A stretch of 64,000 bases of DNA from Phytophthora colocasiae (Eukaryota; Oomycota; Peronosporomycetes; Peronosporales; Peronosporaceae), in the NCBI GenBank assembly GCA_018806915.1, contig JAGKQI010000020.1, forward strand, positions 806,001 through 870,000. Reading direction: 5' to 3'. Below, one piece after another: positions 10,294 to 20,694 of the stretch (positions are counted from its first letter, which is position 1; each line of letters starts with the position of its first letter). The translations under genes were made by a program, and so were the position numbers. The notes under the pieces were generated by a model. That model was not told the origin of the DNA and did no database searches. It saw nothing but the letters and a program-made list of their open reading frames with translations.

Positions 10294-11049
10294 TTACACA
10301 GGGCAGTTGGTCTGGATGAACTTGACGGCGGCGTGCCACGCCTTCATGACGGCCGTCTTGGTGGCGGCGTTGTCCATGTCGCCGCGGTGCACCCAGCCGT
10401 GGTTCTGGTCAGCAAACAGCAGCACGTCCGACTTGGCACCGATGTCAGCGCGAGCCTTAAGGATCTTGTCCACGCTGCCGTCGGGCTTGACAAAGTCCGG
10501 GTCATCTCCGGCAGCCATGAGCAGCTGCGGCACCTTGACAGCCTCAGCGAGCTTGTCCACAGCGCCGTCACCCTTGAGCATGTTCTCCACGATCCACGTG
10601 GGGTGGAAAGACACGTGGCCCAGCACGACCGGGTCGGCCTGAGTAGTCTGCGTAGCACCCACCCACGAGCCCCAGCACATGCCGTAGCTGATGATGCGCT
10701 CAGCACCTGCCTCGCCCTTGAGGTAGTTGACGGCGTCCTGGATGCGCGGGACAAAGTGCTCAGCAAACGTGTATTTCTTGAACCAATCCACGAGGCCGTT
10801 CGTGTCGTTCAAGTAGTCGCCATCCGCAAGGTCCACGACCACCACAGTGTAGCCAAGCTTGCCCAGCGTGTCAGCATCAGCCTTGGTGCGGCCGCTGTCG
10901 AGGCCGTAAATGTCCGGGTAGGCGATGACGCCGGCCTTGGAGGAGGCGGGGCCCGTCACGTAGATGTTGGTGTTGCCAGCCTTCTTCATAACGCCAATGT
11001 GGGCAGCAGCATCGCGCGCAGGCTCAGCAGTCACAGGGCAGCAGCTCAT
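10294..11049 (-). CDS. dienelactone hydrolase family protein
   Basis: 251 residues, single exon, start chosen at the ATG giving MSCCPVTAEP. The alpha/beta-hydrolase fold shows the dienelactone hydrolase pattern. The nucleophile is cysteine in GMCWGSWVG (about residue 127), with a later Asp in AAGDDPDF and His in DQNHGWVHRGD (about 213), giving a Cys-Asp-His triad. The N-terminal YPDIYGLDSGRTKADADTL is also typical. Bacterial members open dienelactones in chloroaromatic breakdown; most eukaryotic members have unknown substrates, so only the hydrolase class is claimed. It is divergently arranged with the HECT ligase gene, about 240 bp start to start. High GC at third positions suggests strong expression. 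Confidence 0.88.
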   Translation of the reverse strand: MSCCPVTAEPARDAAAHIGVMKKAGNTNIYVTGPASSKAGVIAYPDIYGLDSGRTKADADTLGKLGYTVVVVDLADGDYLNDTNGLVDWFKKYTFAEHFVPRIQDAVNYLKGEAGAERIISYGMCWGSWVGATQTTQADPVVLGHVSFHPTWIVENMLKGDGAVDKLAEAVKVPQLLMAAGDDPDFVKPDGSVDKILKARADIGAKSDVLLFADQNHGWVHRGDMDNAATKTAVMKAWHAAVKFIQTNCPV

Positions 11050-11251
11050 TCTTAAGAGAGAATTTGGAGAAGGTCTTTGGCGCTTGGAGGCAGATCCAGG
11101 AATGACAACCGACAATAATGCTTACGTAGCTGCTCACTTTCTGGTGGTGTGATTGGGCAGGTGCGCGGGTTCAATATTTCTGAAATCAAAGCACTTGACT
11201 TGGCATTTATATGTGACGAAAGTCTAATTTCTGAACCCGTGTGAGTTTTTG

Positions 11252-11270
11252 CAGCCATTCCTACCACTTC
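11252..11270 (+). promoter_or_regulatory. Inr-like transcription start element
   Basis: CAGCCATTCCTACCACTTC resembles the oomycete initiator consensus (GCTCATTYYNCAWTTT) and lies about 20 bp upstream of the ATG at 11288, the usual distance in these organisms. Based on motif similarity only. Confidence 0.35.
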
Positions 11271-11287
11271 AACATTGCGGTCACACA

Positions 11288-13756
11288 ATGGGAGGCATCC
11301 TGCGCAAAGTTCCAGTCGAGGCAAAGACGACCACTAAGGCCGTATTTGCACCGTCTTCTCCAGGCAATTCACGTGTTGTAGTTCCAGCTCTGACTGACGA
11401 TGAGTTGGATCTCCAAGAAGAGCTGGAAGCTAAGAGGTTTTTTATTTAGCTGCTTTTTTATATACATTGTTTCTTACTTTGATTGCTTGGATATGAAAAT
11501 ACGCTACATAGAGAAGAGGAAGCTGCTCAGAAGCAGAAGGCAGCAGTGGCTCACGTTGTGGAGAATCTCTTCCCGTACGCACCAGTGACGGTGCAGACGC
11601 AAAAGTATCCGATCTCCAGTCCCAAAGCCGGTCAGTCTTATCTCTGGATCACAGTGGATGAGGCAGAAATCAAGCGAAGAGGAGGCGGGGAGAGCGCTGT
11701 CCGCTACCCTGTGGGTGCAGCAGTCGATGAAGACGGTAATGTATTCGTATCGGAGGCAGGTAGCACGCCTAAGGCGAACGCGAACGTGTCTGCAACGCCG
11801 TACAAGATCTCAGCTGCGAACATTATGGACTTTGCGGCAAACAAACAGGCTCCACCCGTGCTAAAACCACCCAGATTAGTGGAAGCACAGCAAACAGAGC
11901 TGGTTGTCAAGTGGAAAAAGTCAATAGACTCGACGGTTGATCGATATGAGGTTCAATACCGTCGAGCTAATAGCCTCAATAATGCCTGGGCAGGACTAGC
12001 AGTAGTCACGGCTTGGAAACACGTCAGCTTGAGCGGTATGAGGTGTCATACTCCGTTTGAATTCCGGGTTCGAGCTCGAAATGCTGGAGGATGGAATGAT
12101 TACAGTGAAGCAAGTGAGATTTTCTGGACTCTACCGGGACCGCCAGACGTTCCTCGTCAACCCATTGCCGGTGCAGTGTCGAATACTTATGCAAGTATCT
12201 TTTGGTTCCCTGTGGAAGCAAATGGAGCCCCGCCAGTGATATATTCGCTCGAGATGCGAGAAAGTGGTGGAAGCCAGCAATCATCTTTCTTACAAGTGTA
12301 CGAAGGTCCTGGAACTGGTTTCGTTGTGGGGAATCTTTCTCCAAAAACTACGTATACGTTTCGTATTCAGGCATCAAATATTGTGGGAGCGACTGGATTC
12401 GTTGAGAGTAAAGTCGTCAAAACTATGGCCTACGGCAAGCCTGAAATTGTGGAACTTACGAATGCAGAAAAAAAAGCAGCGTACGATCGGTGGGTGCAAT
12501 GCTGGGATCCCAAGACAGAGCAAGTATTCTACTTTAACAAATTTACAAGTCAACGGGTGACCGAAGAACCACCGGAACTCGCTGCTGTCCGTGAGGAAAA
12601 AGGCTTGATAAATGTTGAAGAAACACCTGAAATGCTCTTCAGACGCAAACGATTTCGTTTTCACCGCGAGGTTCGCCAAAGCCTGCAAGGTCTCAACTTT
12701 GGCAGTATTATGAAAATCGAACTTCAACGAGAGTCTATGTTTGAGGGAACGCTTAAATACTTCCAAACGCTTACGAAGGCAGATTTGGTTGCGAAGCCCA
12801 AGATTTCCTTCGAGAACGAGCCCGGAATTGACTCTGGTGGGTTATCAAAAGATTGGTTTCTGCAAGTTTCAAAGCTCGCCACACACAAAGATCGACGGCT
12901 CTTTAAACTCTGTGACGAAGGACTTTTTGCTGTGGATATTTCGTCGTCTCAAGTCTTAAACGTTGTGCAACAGTTCAAATTTCTAGGTAAATTCATTGCA
13001 AAAGCAGTGTTTGACCGGCAGACGCTAGACCTGCCGCTGTGTGATGTATTTTACAAACGATTGCTTCAACTGCCTACCGGCATGGACGATCTTCACCAAA
13101 TGGACGCACAGTACCATAAATCACTGGTATGGATGCTGGAAAATGAGATCGAAGACGTGATTGACGAGACATTTAGTGTTGAGATGGAAGGAGCTGGAAA
13201 GAAGCCCGTGGTCGTGGATCTAAAGGAGAATGGCAGAGATATTCCTGTCACGGACCTCAACAAGCAAGAATATGTCGACCTTGTGGTGCAGTGGAGGACC
13301 CAGTTTGGAGCACAAGCACAGATGGATGCTTTGGTGCAAGGTGTTACCACTCTCATTCCTCTATCTACAATCAAAGTCTTTGATTTGGCGGAGTTGAAAA
13401 TGCTAGTGAATGGAAAGCCAACAATTGATGTGGAAGAGTTACGCTCCTGTACAGTTTTTCAAGGTGGATACTACGAGCACGCACAGGTTGTGCTCTGGTT
13501 GTGGCAAGCTTTACGCGAGTTTACAACAGAATTGCGTGGACAATTTCTGAAGTTTATGACTGGTACGAACAAGATTCCTTTGGACGGGTTTGAGCCGCCG
13601 TTAAACCTGACCAAGTCTGATCTCGATCCACAAGCACTGCCACGAACTCACACGTGCTTCAACCAGCTTGTGCTACCCGAGTACACCAGCTATGAAACAT
13701 TGGTCGAGAAGATCACTTTCGCAATTACCAACGCAGAGGGCTTTGAGCTTTCTTGA
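11288..13756 (+). CDS. HECT-type E3 ubiquitin ligase with FN3 and WW-like domains
   Basis: 797 residues from two exons: 11288-11436 and 11512-13756, with the intron (75 nt, GT...TAG) restoring ...EAKREEEAAQKQK.... An N-terminal coiled region is followed by two fibronectin type III repeats (about residues 170-370; APPVLKPPRLVEAQ, GPPDVPRQPIAGAVS, TYTFRIQASNIVG). A WW-like module comes next (WVQCWDPKTEQVFYFN). The HECT domain starts near MLFRRKRFRFHREV (about 430) and runs to the C-terminus. The active-site cysteine lies in LPRTHTCFNQLVLP, about 40 residues from the end, as in all HECT ligases; FMTGTNKIPLDGF is also diagnostic. It transfers ubiquitin from E2 to a substrate probably bound by the FN3/WW part. 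FN3-WW-HECT is an unusual order compared with NEDD4 (C2-WW-HECT). Confidence 0.9.
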
Positions 13757-13848
13757 AAGACAGTCAGTCATACATGTAGAACAACCCAATTGTATTGTTG
13801 GCTATGGAGAAGCTCACACTATGTACCTGCTGCAGTTTGACTATGCGC

Positions 13849-15593
13849 TTAACTGAAGTCGATTCCCTGCGCTAGTGGAAGTTCCTTGCTGTAGTTGATA
13901 GTGCACGTCGAGCGACGCATGTACTGCTTCCACGCATCACTGCCAGACTCGCGGCCACCGCCAGTCTCCTTTTCACCGCCGAATGCTCCACCGATCTCAG
14001 CACCGCTGGGTCCGATGTTGATGTTGACGATACCGCAGTCCGATCCCAAGGGACCAGTCCACTTGAAAATTGCTGCCTGGTTCTTCGTGAACAGGGACGA
14101 TGACAAACCTTGCGGGACAGCGTTGTTCTTCTCGATCGCCTCCTCGAGTGTCTTAAACTTCAGCGCATACAAGATTGGCGCAAAGATTTCCTTTTGGACG
14201 ATCTCAGCATCGTGGGCAATGGAAACAATGGTGGGTTCGACAAAGTGACCCTCGCCTTCGATCTTCTTACCACCAGTTAAGATCTGTAAAACAAAAAGGA
14301 ACGTAAGATTAATGCAAAGTGGTAACCTCATTTTCAGCATTGCCGTGCTTACCTTTCCCCCTTGCGTTTTGATGGACTCAATGCCGTCCAGGTAATTCTT
14401 CACAGCCTGAGTGTTGTGCAGCGGTCCACATAGAACGCCATCCTTCAATGGGTCGCCAATCTTCACATTCTGGTACGCAGACACCAGACGCTGGAGGAAC
14501 TCATCGTGGATATCTTCGTGAAGGAAAAGTCGTCGGAGTGACGTGCACCTCTGACCGGCAGTTCCCACTGCAGAGAACAGCGTCGCACGCAGCGCCATTT
14601 CCAGATCTGCGTCCTTGTCCACAATCATTGCATTGTTTCCACCGAGCTCAAGAATGGTTTTGCCAAAGCGAGAGGACACCACCTCGTTCACGTGGCGACC
14701 CACCTTGGTAGATCCTGTAAAGGAAACCAACTCCATTCGCTTGTCATGCAGCATCGCTTCACCCACTTCGGCACCGCTTCCACAGATCAAAGAAGCAATT
14801 GCACCGGAATGCCCATTGTGCTCCAACACGTCAGCAATGATTTTAGTGCAAGCCACTGACGTCAAGGACAACGACTCAGACGGCTTCCAGATCTGAGTGT
14901 TACCACACACAAGACTCAACGCTGCGTTCCAAAACAGAACCGCACAAGGGAAGTTGAAGGCCGTGACAATGCCCACATGGCCCTTGAGTGGGTTGTAGCG
15001 CTCCATCATGAAGTGTCCAGGCCGTTCCGATGGGATCACTGAGCCATTCAGCGTGCGGCTAAGCCCCACGGCGAAATCGCAAATATCAATAGCCTCTTGC
15101 ACCTCACCAACGCCCTAAAACAAACAACAACAACGTTAGATCTCCTCTATGACTCGAAGAAAAAAAGCCTTGCAAGCCTCACCTCCACATAGATCTTGCC
15201 CATTTCCAGTGCAATAAGCTTTCCCAGAGCATCACGTTTGTTGCGTAGCTCCTCCCCAATCTGACGTACAATCTCACCGCGTTCAGGTGCTGGCAAGTCG
15301 CACCAGCTCGGCTTGGCGTCATCCATGGCTGCAACCACCTTCTGATAGTCCTCCTTGTTTCCAGCACGCACACTGGCAATTGTCTGTCCATTCACGGGAC
15401 TCACAGACGTGTATACGTCACCATTTCCGAACCATTTGCCATTGTACACGCCATGGTTCTCCTCCTTGAGGCCTAGTTCCGCCAGGAACGGAAACTGCGC
15501 GAGACGACCAGCCGCCACAGACATGCGGCGACGCGACAGTTGAGTCAGCACACGCGACGACTGGAGCTGATTTCCCCGGGCGAGACGTAGCAT
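13849..15593 (-). CDS. ALDH7 family aldehyde dehydrogenase (antiquitin-like)
   Basis: Three exons: 15593-15183, 15114-14353 and 14283-13849, with introns of 68 and 69 nt (GTGAGG..TTTAG, GTAAGC..TACAG). They join to about 535 residues. The N-terminus ([22 protein letters not shown]) is a likely mitochondrial targeting peptide; a further in-frame ATG at 15722 gives a longer, less likely start. Visible ALDH elements are the NAD-site [11 protein letters not shown], the catalytic base ELGGNN and the nucleophile Cys in [12 protein letters not shown]. The C-terminus ([31 protein letters not shown]) is characteristic of ALDH7A1, which oxidises alpha-aminoadipic semialdehyde in lysine breakdown and betaine aldehyde. 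Substrate is by homology. It converges on the HECT gene with a 92-bp gap. Confidence 0.92.
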
Positions 15594-15845
15594 TACACTT
15601 GATGTAGAGAGAGAGAAGAGACTTGAGCAGACGGAGGCGAAATCGATTGTGTGCAAGCAGCGAACTTCAAGAAAACGTTGGTGTGGTGCACATGAATTCA
15701 TTGTGGATGCTAGACTTGACATCCAATCCCGTGTTTACCATTTTCAGACTGCAGACTGACGTGGGCATGCAAGTCAAAGGATTTGAGGAAAAGCAAAGGG
15801 GACTCAATGAGCACTTGTGTAAGTGTTTTAAACTGTTTTCAGCTG

Positions 15846-18781
15846 CTAGTTGCCCTGGAAGGTTTGCTTCTCGAACAGATGCAGTGTTAGTGTGGACAGA
15901 AAGGCTGGAAAGGATCGACATGCAGTCAGGTACGCAAACACACGCTGGTTGATCTGAGAGCAGAATTCACTGTCCAGTAGCTCCAACGACCCATTGGCCT
16001 CCATTCGCACCAGCAGCTCGTCATCTTCGTGCTCGGCGTACACGGAGCGCAGGCGAAGCAGCTCCACGCCATTACTCTTCTTCAAGTCGACCTTGTATCC
16101 TGTTAGTAAATACACGGCCTCTCTGTATTGCCGGATTTGGTCGCCAAACACCTGCAAACAGCAAAAACTCCTGGTAAGAATGGGCGTTAAGACCAATACA
16201 CTAATTACATCTGCGCACCTGCTTTAAGCGCTGGTTGAGCTTCTTGAGGCCTTCGACTGTATCGTATGCCGTTGTGGTAGTCAGCTTATCTTCAGCAGGC
16301 GCATTCGTAGACTGCACACATAAGCAACTGATTCGTCAGCTCATAGCGCAAAAAGCAGATAAATCTACGTGAATATGGCTTACCTCAGTTTCTTCACCAT
16401 CTGTGAGCTTGTTAAGCCTCGCCCGCAGAGCCTCATTCTCTTGCCGCAGCTTCTCAATGTCACCAGACTTTGCCTTGCTTTGGATCAATTCGCGAGTTGG
16501 GTTTACAGCCAAGTGTACAATTTTCGTTGTCTCAACATTGAATTCACCTCGACCTAGACGCTTCTCGAAAATCGCCAGCTCCATCTCCGTCTTTTCAAGA
16601 TGCTTCGTCAAGTTTCCATTTTCCTGCTTGGCATCGGCCAATGCCTTCTCCAGTCGCTCGATGCGAGCCTCGTACTTCTTGACAGCAGCAGGCGTTGCCA
16701 TAGATTTTTGCGTAGACTCCATCCCCTTAATCAATTCTTGGGACTGCTTCAGCGAAGACTCCAACAGGGCAACACGTTTCGTTGACAGCTCGTTCGATTC
16801 CTGATCATCAGGATCCTTGCCGTAAGTTTCAAGAATCTCGACCAACTCCCCATTCACCTTGCGCAAATGCGTAATCACATCGTTGGATCCATTCATCTTT
16901 TGCTGAATCTCAGCCAATTGCATTTCCAGCTTCGCGCAGTTGTTGCCGGACGTGATCAAGTCGCTCTGAAGCTTTTCACACTGCTTCCCAAGCCGCCGAC
17001 GTTGAATTTCCACGTTGCTCTTTTGCTCAAAAAGAATCTCAAAGGCGTTTTGGCGTGCTTTGTATAATTCGATCACCGCCGCTGCCGGTCGATTCTTCAG
17101 ATCTTCTAACGATACACCACCTAGGATTGTACGCAAGCAATCGGTTATCACAATGGCGAAAATTATAACAATATCTACTACTCAACTTACAGTTGGCCTC
17201 CTTCACAATCTCCTCGAAGTAGTCATAGAACTGCTTATGTGCCTCTTCAACAAGCATCGCGCATTCCTGTCGGCGAAAAAACATTAGCTGAGTATCATAA
17301 AAGCTGTATGGCTTATTTCATGAACAACGTACAATGCGTTTGAGTGACTGGGAATTCCGTTCTTCACTCTGCTGCAGTTTCTGGGTCGTCTGGTATAGTT
17401 TTTCCTGTAGAATTGAAGACGAGCGAGACGCCTCGATCAAGTCTACCAACTGCGCCACATACCACAGAGTGTCAGTTATTTGCAAAAATGCAACATTGAG
17501 CAACACAACTAACCCACCTCAGCCTTGAGTTTCCGCTCTGTCGATTGTAATTGCATGATCTGTTCGTTTAACTCACGGACTTCACGGGCATTTTCCAGCG
17601 TCTCATGGGCACTGTGAAGGCTTGAAGCCGCGTGCTCTGCTTCCATACTTTTCTCCTTTAGCTGGAATTCTAGCAAACGAATCTTGGATTCAAAAATATT
17701 ATCCTCGCTCTGAGGAACATTGTAATGAGTAAATATATAGCAAAGCTGATGCTATACAAATGGCTGTACTAACCTGAGACGATGTCGATGATGAGTCTTG
17801 AGCAGCCTGTAGTTCGTCCTGCAAAAGTTGAATCTGTTGTAGAAACATACCAATTAATCATCGTAAATAAAATCCTGCTAGTGCTGCCAACACACCCACC
17901 TTCATCGCTGACTGCCTCGACTGCGTGCGAAGTTGACTCGTAGCATCAAGCGCCTTTTCCTTCCACTCGTTCAGCTTGCCCTCGACAAGATCCAGTTGAG
18001 CTTCCAGCTCTACCACTTTCTTTTCTAGCTCAAGCTTCTCAGCTGAGTGTTCATTCGTTACAGTTTTTAGCTCCTTCAGTGTTTCTTCCTCTTCCATCAC
18101 TGCAAACTTGAGTTGGCGACGCAGTTGGTCAACCTGTAAATCTCTTTCCTTCAGTTCAATCTGATGGCGCTGCACATTCGTTTCCAGCTGAATCTTCAGC
18201 ATTTGCGTTTCTCGCCTCAGTTCCTCATTCTACCAAAGCACAAAACTCTTTCGTATCAGTCTCAATATTCGTCAACCGGAGCTAGCCCTTTATAGTCCCA
18301 CCTTAGAGACCGCAATGCTCTCGATCTCAATACGTTGACGCTTGTTTATCCTCACGCTTCCAGCTTCATCATCTTGTTTTCCTATGAATTGCACCAGTCC
18401 AAAACACTGTCAGTCTCCATCGTAGGAATTATCTGCGAAATAATAGAATAAAAGTCGTCCACACCTTCTCGTTGCTCTTTCTCCAGTTCACGCACGCGCT
18501 CCTGAAGCTGTCGCACATATTCAGGTGAGAAGTTATTTCCGTTCTTACTCGGAGTGTTCATGTCGTCTAGGAAGCTGCTGCTCGATCCGCCTTTCGGCTG
18601 TATCAATGGCGAAGTATTCCGTTAGCATAAAACTACACAGAGAAGCAAGAAATACGGGATTTATCGTGGAACAGACCTGCAAAGAAGGGGTATCGTCCAC
18701 AAAGAAGACTTGAGACGGGTCTTTAGGTATCGGCGAGCACAGGAACGACGAAGACAGCGTCTTCCTCTTGCCTTCACTCAT
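15846..18781 (-). CDS. MAD1: spindle assembly checkpoint protein MAD1
   Basis: Eleven exons: 18781-18677, 18597-18465, 18381-18302, 18229-17900, 17833-17774, 17709-17518, 17449-17333, 17266-17191, 17120-16384, 16311-16219 and 16151-15846. All have GT..AG introns and consistent phase, giving 742 residues. The protein is nearly continuous coiled coil after a Ser-rich N-terminus. The C-terminal about 100 residues carry the MAD1 RWD-like domain: YREAVYLLTGYKVDL, LRLRSVYAEHEDDELL and the terminal SFPAFLSTLTLHLFEKQTF. MAD1 recruits MAD2 to unattached kinetochores and nuclear pores. The MAD2-binding segment should lie just before this domain; I see no perfect (K/R)-phi-phi-x(3)-P motif. At 11 exons this is one of the most intron-rich genes here, against 1-3 exons for most neighbours. 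The start lies 154 bp from the divergent dynactin gene. Confidence 0.9.
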
Positions 18782-18935
18782 CGCCCCCTTGGGATCACGT
18801 TTTGTATGGACTTTTGGCGCGGGGCTTGGTGCAACATTCCCAATTAATGCAACATAACAGTTAATTAGTGCAACATAATGTTTGAGGCTCGACTATGTCA
18901 CTAAAGTGATTTTCAGTACATGTAGCTTTTTAGGG

Positions 18936-20587
18936 ATGACATCTAAGGGAGACGTAGTAGATGGCGTGTGTGTCCGCTACGCGTGCAAATGTGGCCATCT
19001 GGCGCCTGTGAGCTCTCTGTTTTACAGTGAAACTTGTGACAAGTTGGTGTGCCGCCTGCCAAGCTGCAGTGTGGAGGAGTTCGAGTCCTATTACTGCGGG
19101 AACCTTCTCGTGAACCTGCCCTCGAAGGAAGCGTCCATGTACCAGAACCGTTCTAGCCGCTGCTTCAGCTGCCCCACATGCGAGACGACACTATCCACTG
19201 CATTCCACGAAAGCAAACAGCGTTTCTTCTTCCTGTGTGCGCATTGTCGCTGGGACTCACTGGAGCTGGGGCTATCGGACGACGATCCGGACGCTTTGGT
19301 CATGACTGCCATCACACGGGAGCGTCAAGCAGCCCATGAGGATGTATTCCAGGCTTTACAGTCACATTATTCGGTATTGTCAACCTCATCAACCAATGGG
19401 GGGCCAACTACAGGCCTGTCGTCAGGCTCTGGGGCTCCATTCGGACGCAGTAGCTCGCTTCAACTCCTCGCAGACTCTATGAAGGAGCTTCAACGTGAAC
19501 ATCAGATGAAGAAGTTTAAATTGCAGAGGATGGCAGAGATGGGAGGTTGGAAATACGACCAGGTTCTGGCCAAGGTGCAGGAGAAGGAGAAATGGCTGAT
19601 AGAACAGAGACGCGAGCATCAGTGGCCAGAGCTCACGAAGCAGCTTGCCACGATGCAGACCCAAGGAACGTCCTGGGGTGAAGATACAGCGGAGAAGACT
19701 CGGCAAACGGTGGAAAAACTCGCGCAGAAGAGTGATATGGACGAGGTATCGACGCTGCACCAGAGATTGTCGAATCCACTGGATCAGTCTCGTGACGCTG
19801 ATATGCTGTTCCCTTCACGCCCACTGCTACGAGTGAAGCGGACTTGGCGGTGTGTCGAGTCAATTGAGCGGGGTACAGCAGGTATCCTTGTAAAGCCTCA
19901 GATCAGTCCAATGAGTGGAGACAGCTCACTGCCTGTGTCCGCATCGTGGTTTAAGAAGGCCAACTTGGCAGCGCAGTACGTGCCCGTTGTTACGTTCCAG
20001 CAACTACCCTACCGTGTTGAAGGCACCGGTAGCGTCGAATGCGTTATGCTCGTGGAAAATCCACTGGATGATGCTATTCGCATTACCTTCCGCTCTGCAC
20101 CGGTGTCTTCAGACAATAATGATGAGATTCCTGAGGATGGACAGGTACGGGTTACAAATCTCCTGGCATGCCCGTATTGCTTTCCGAGCGCAAGCGCTAA
20201 CTGACGTTCTGTAGGTTGTGCTACAGGACCAAACTCCTATCATAATTGGACCGTATGAAGACCCGAATCTCGCGGATGCCTTCGTCGACGAGGATCCACC
20301 TTTCGGTGCTAATGGCGAGGAGCATAACACGATGCTGCTTCAAGCTACCAGAAATCTTATAAAGGTCAAGCTTCCGGTAAGAGAGCATTGTGTACTGTGA
20401 CGCAAGGAGTTAGACCTGACCTGTTTCATCTCTACTGTAGATCGCTGTCAATGTTGGCACTCCGTCTACAACTGTTTCTGCGCGGTTTATCTTGGACATG
20501 GAGAAGTTCGACGAAGACGCGAATGAAGTTATCGAGAACTCACTTTTGAGTGTTCCGGTGGTGATCACTGCACCGATCTCGCAATGA
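18936..20587 (+). CDS. DCTN4: dynactin subunit 4 (p62)
   Basis: 505 residues from exons 18936-20144, 20215-20376 and 20441-20587 (introns 70 and 64 nt). An upstream TTG frame extension is ignored; the ATG gives MTSKGDVVDG. The N-terminal half carries the dynactin p62 zinc-binding region, with paired cysteines in VRYACKCGHLAP, CDKLVCRLPSC, YYCGN, CFSCPTCETTL and FFLCAHCRWDS. A central coiled region (about 190-260) and a C-terminal beta-rich part follow. p62 sits at the pointed end of the dynactin Arp1 filament, where it helps couple dynein to cargo and membranes. Divergent from MAD1 over a short intergenic region with two copies of an 18-20 bp motif (TTAATxxxTGCAACATAA-like, 18842-18880), which may be shared regulatory sequence. 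Confidence 0.88.
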
Positions 20588-20694
20588 TTCAGACCCCAGC
20601 ATTTGAGCTGTTCGACATGGAGCTATAATACGATGCGTCGTGATTGACGATTTAGGCGTGGAGTGTGCAGAATAGTCGCGTCTTTTCAATTGAA

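Noticed and set aside
10264..11055. 263-codon plus-strand frame opposite the dienelactone hydrolase
   Set aside because: Shadow of a GC-biased gene whose minus-strand product has a complete catalytic triad.
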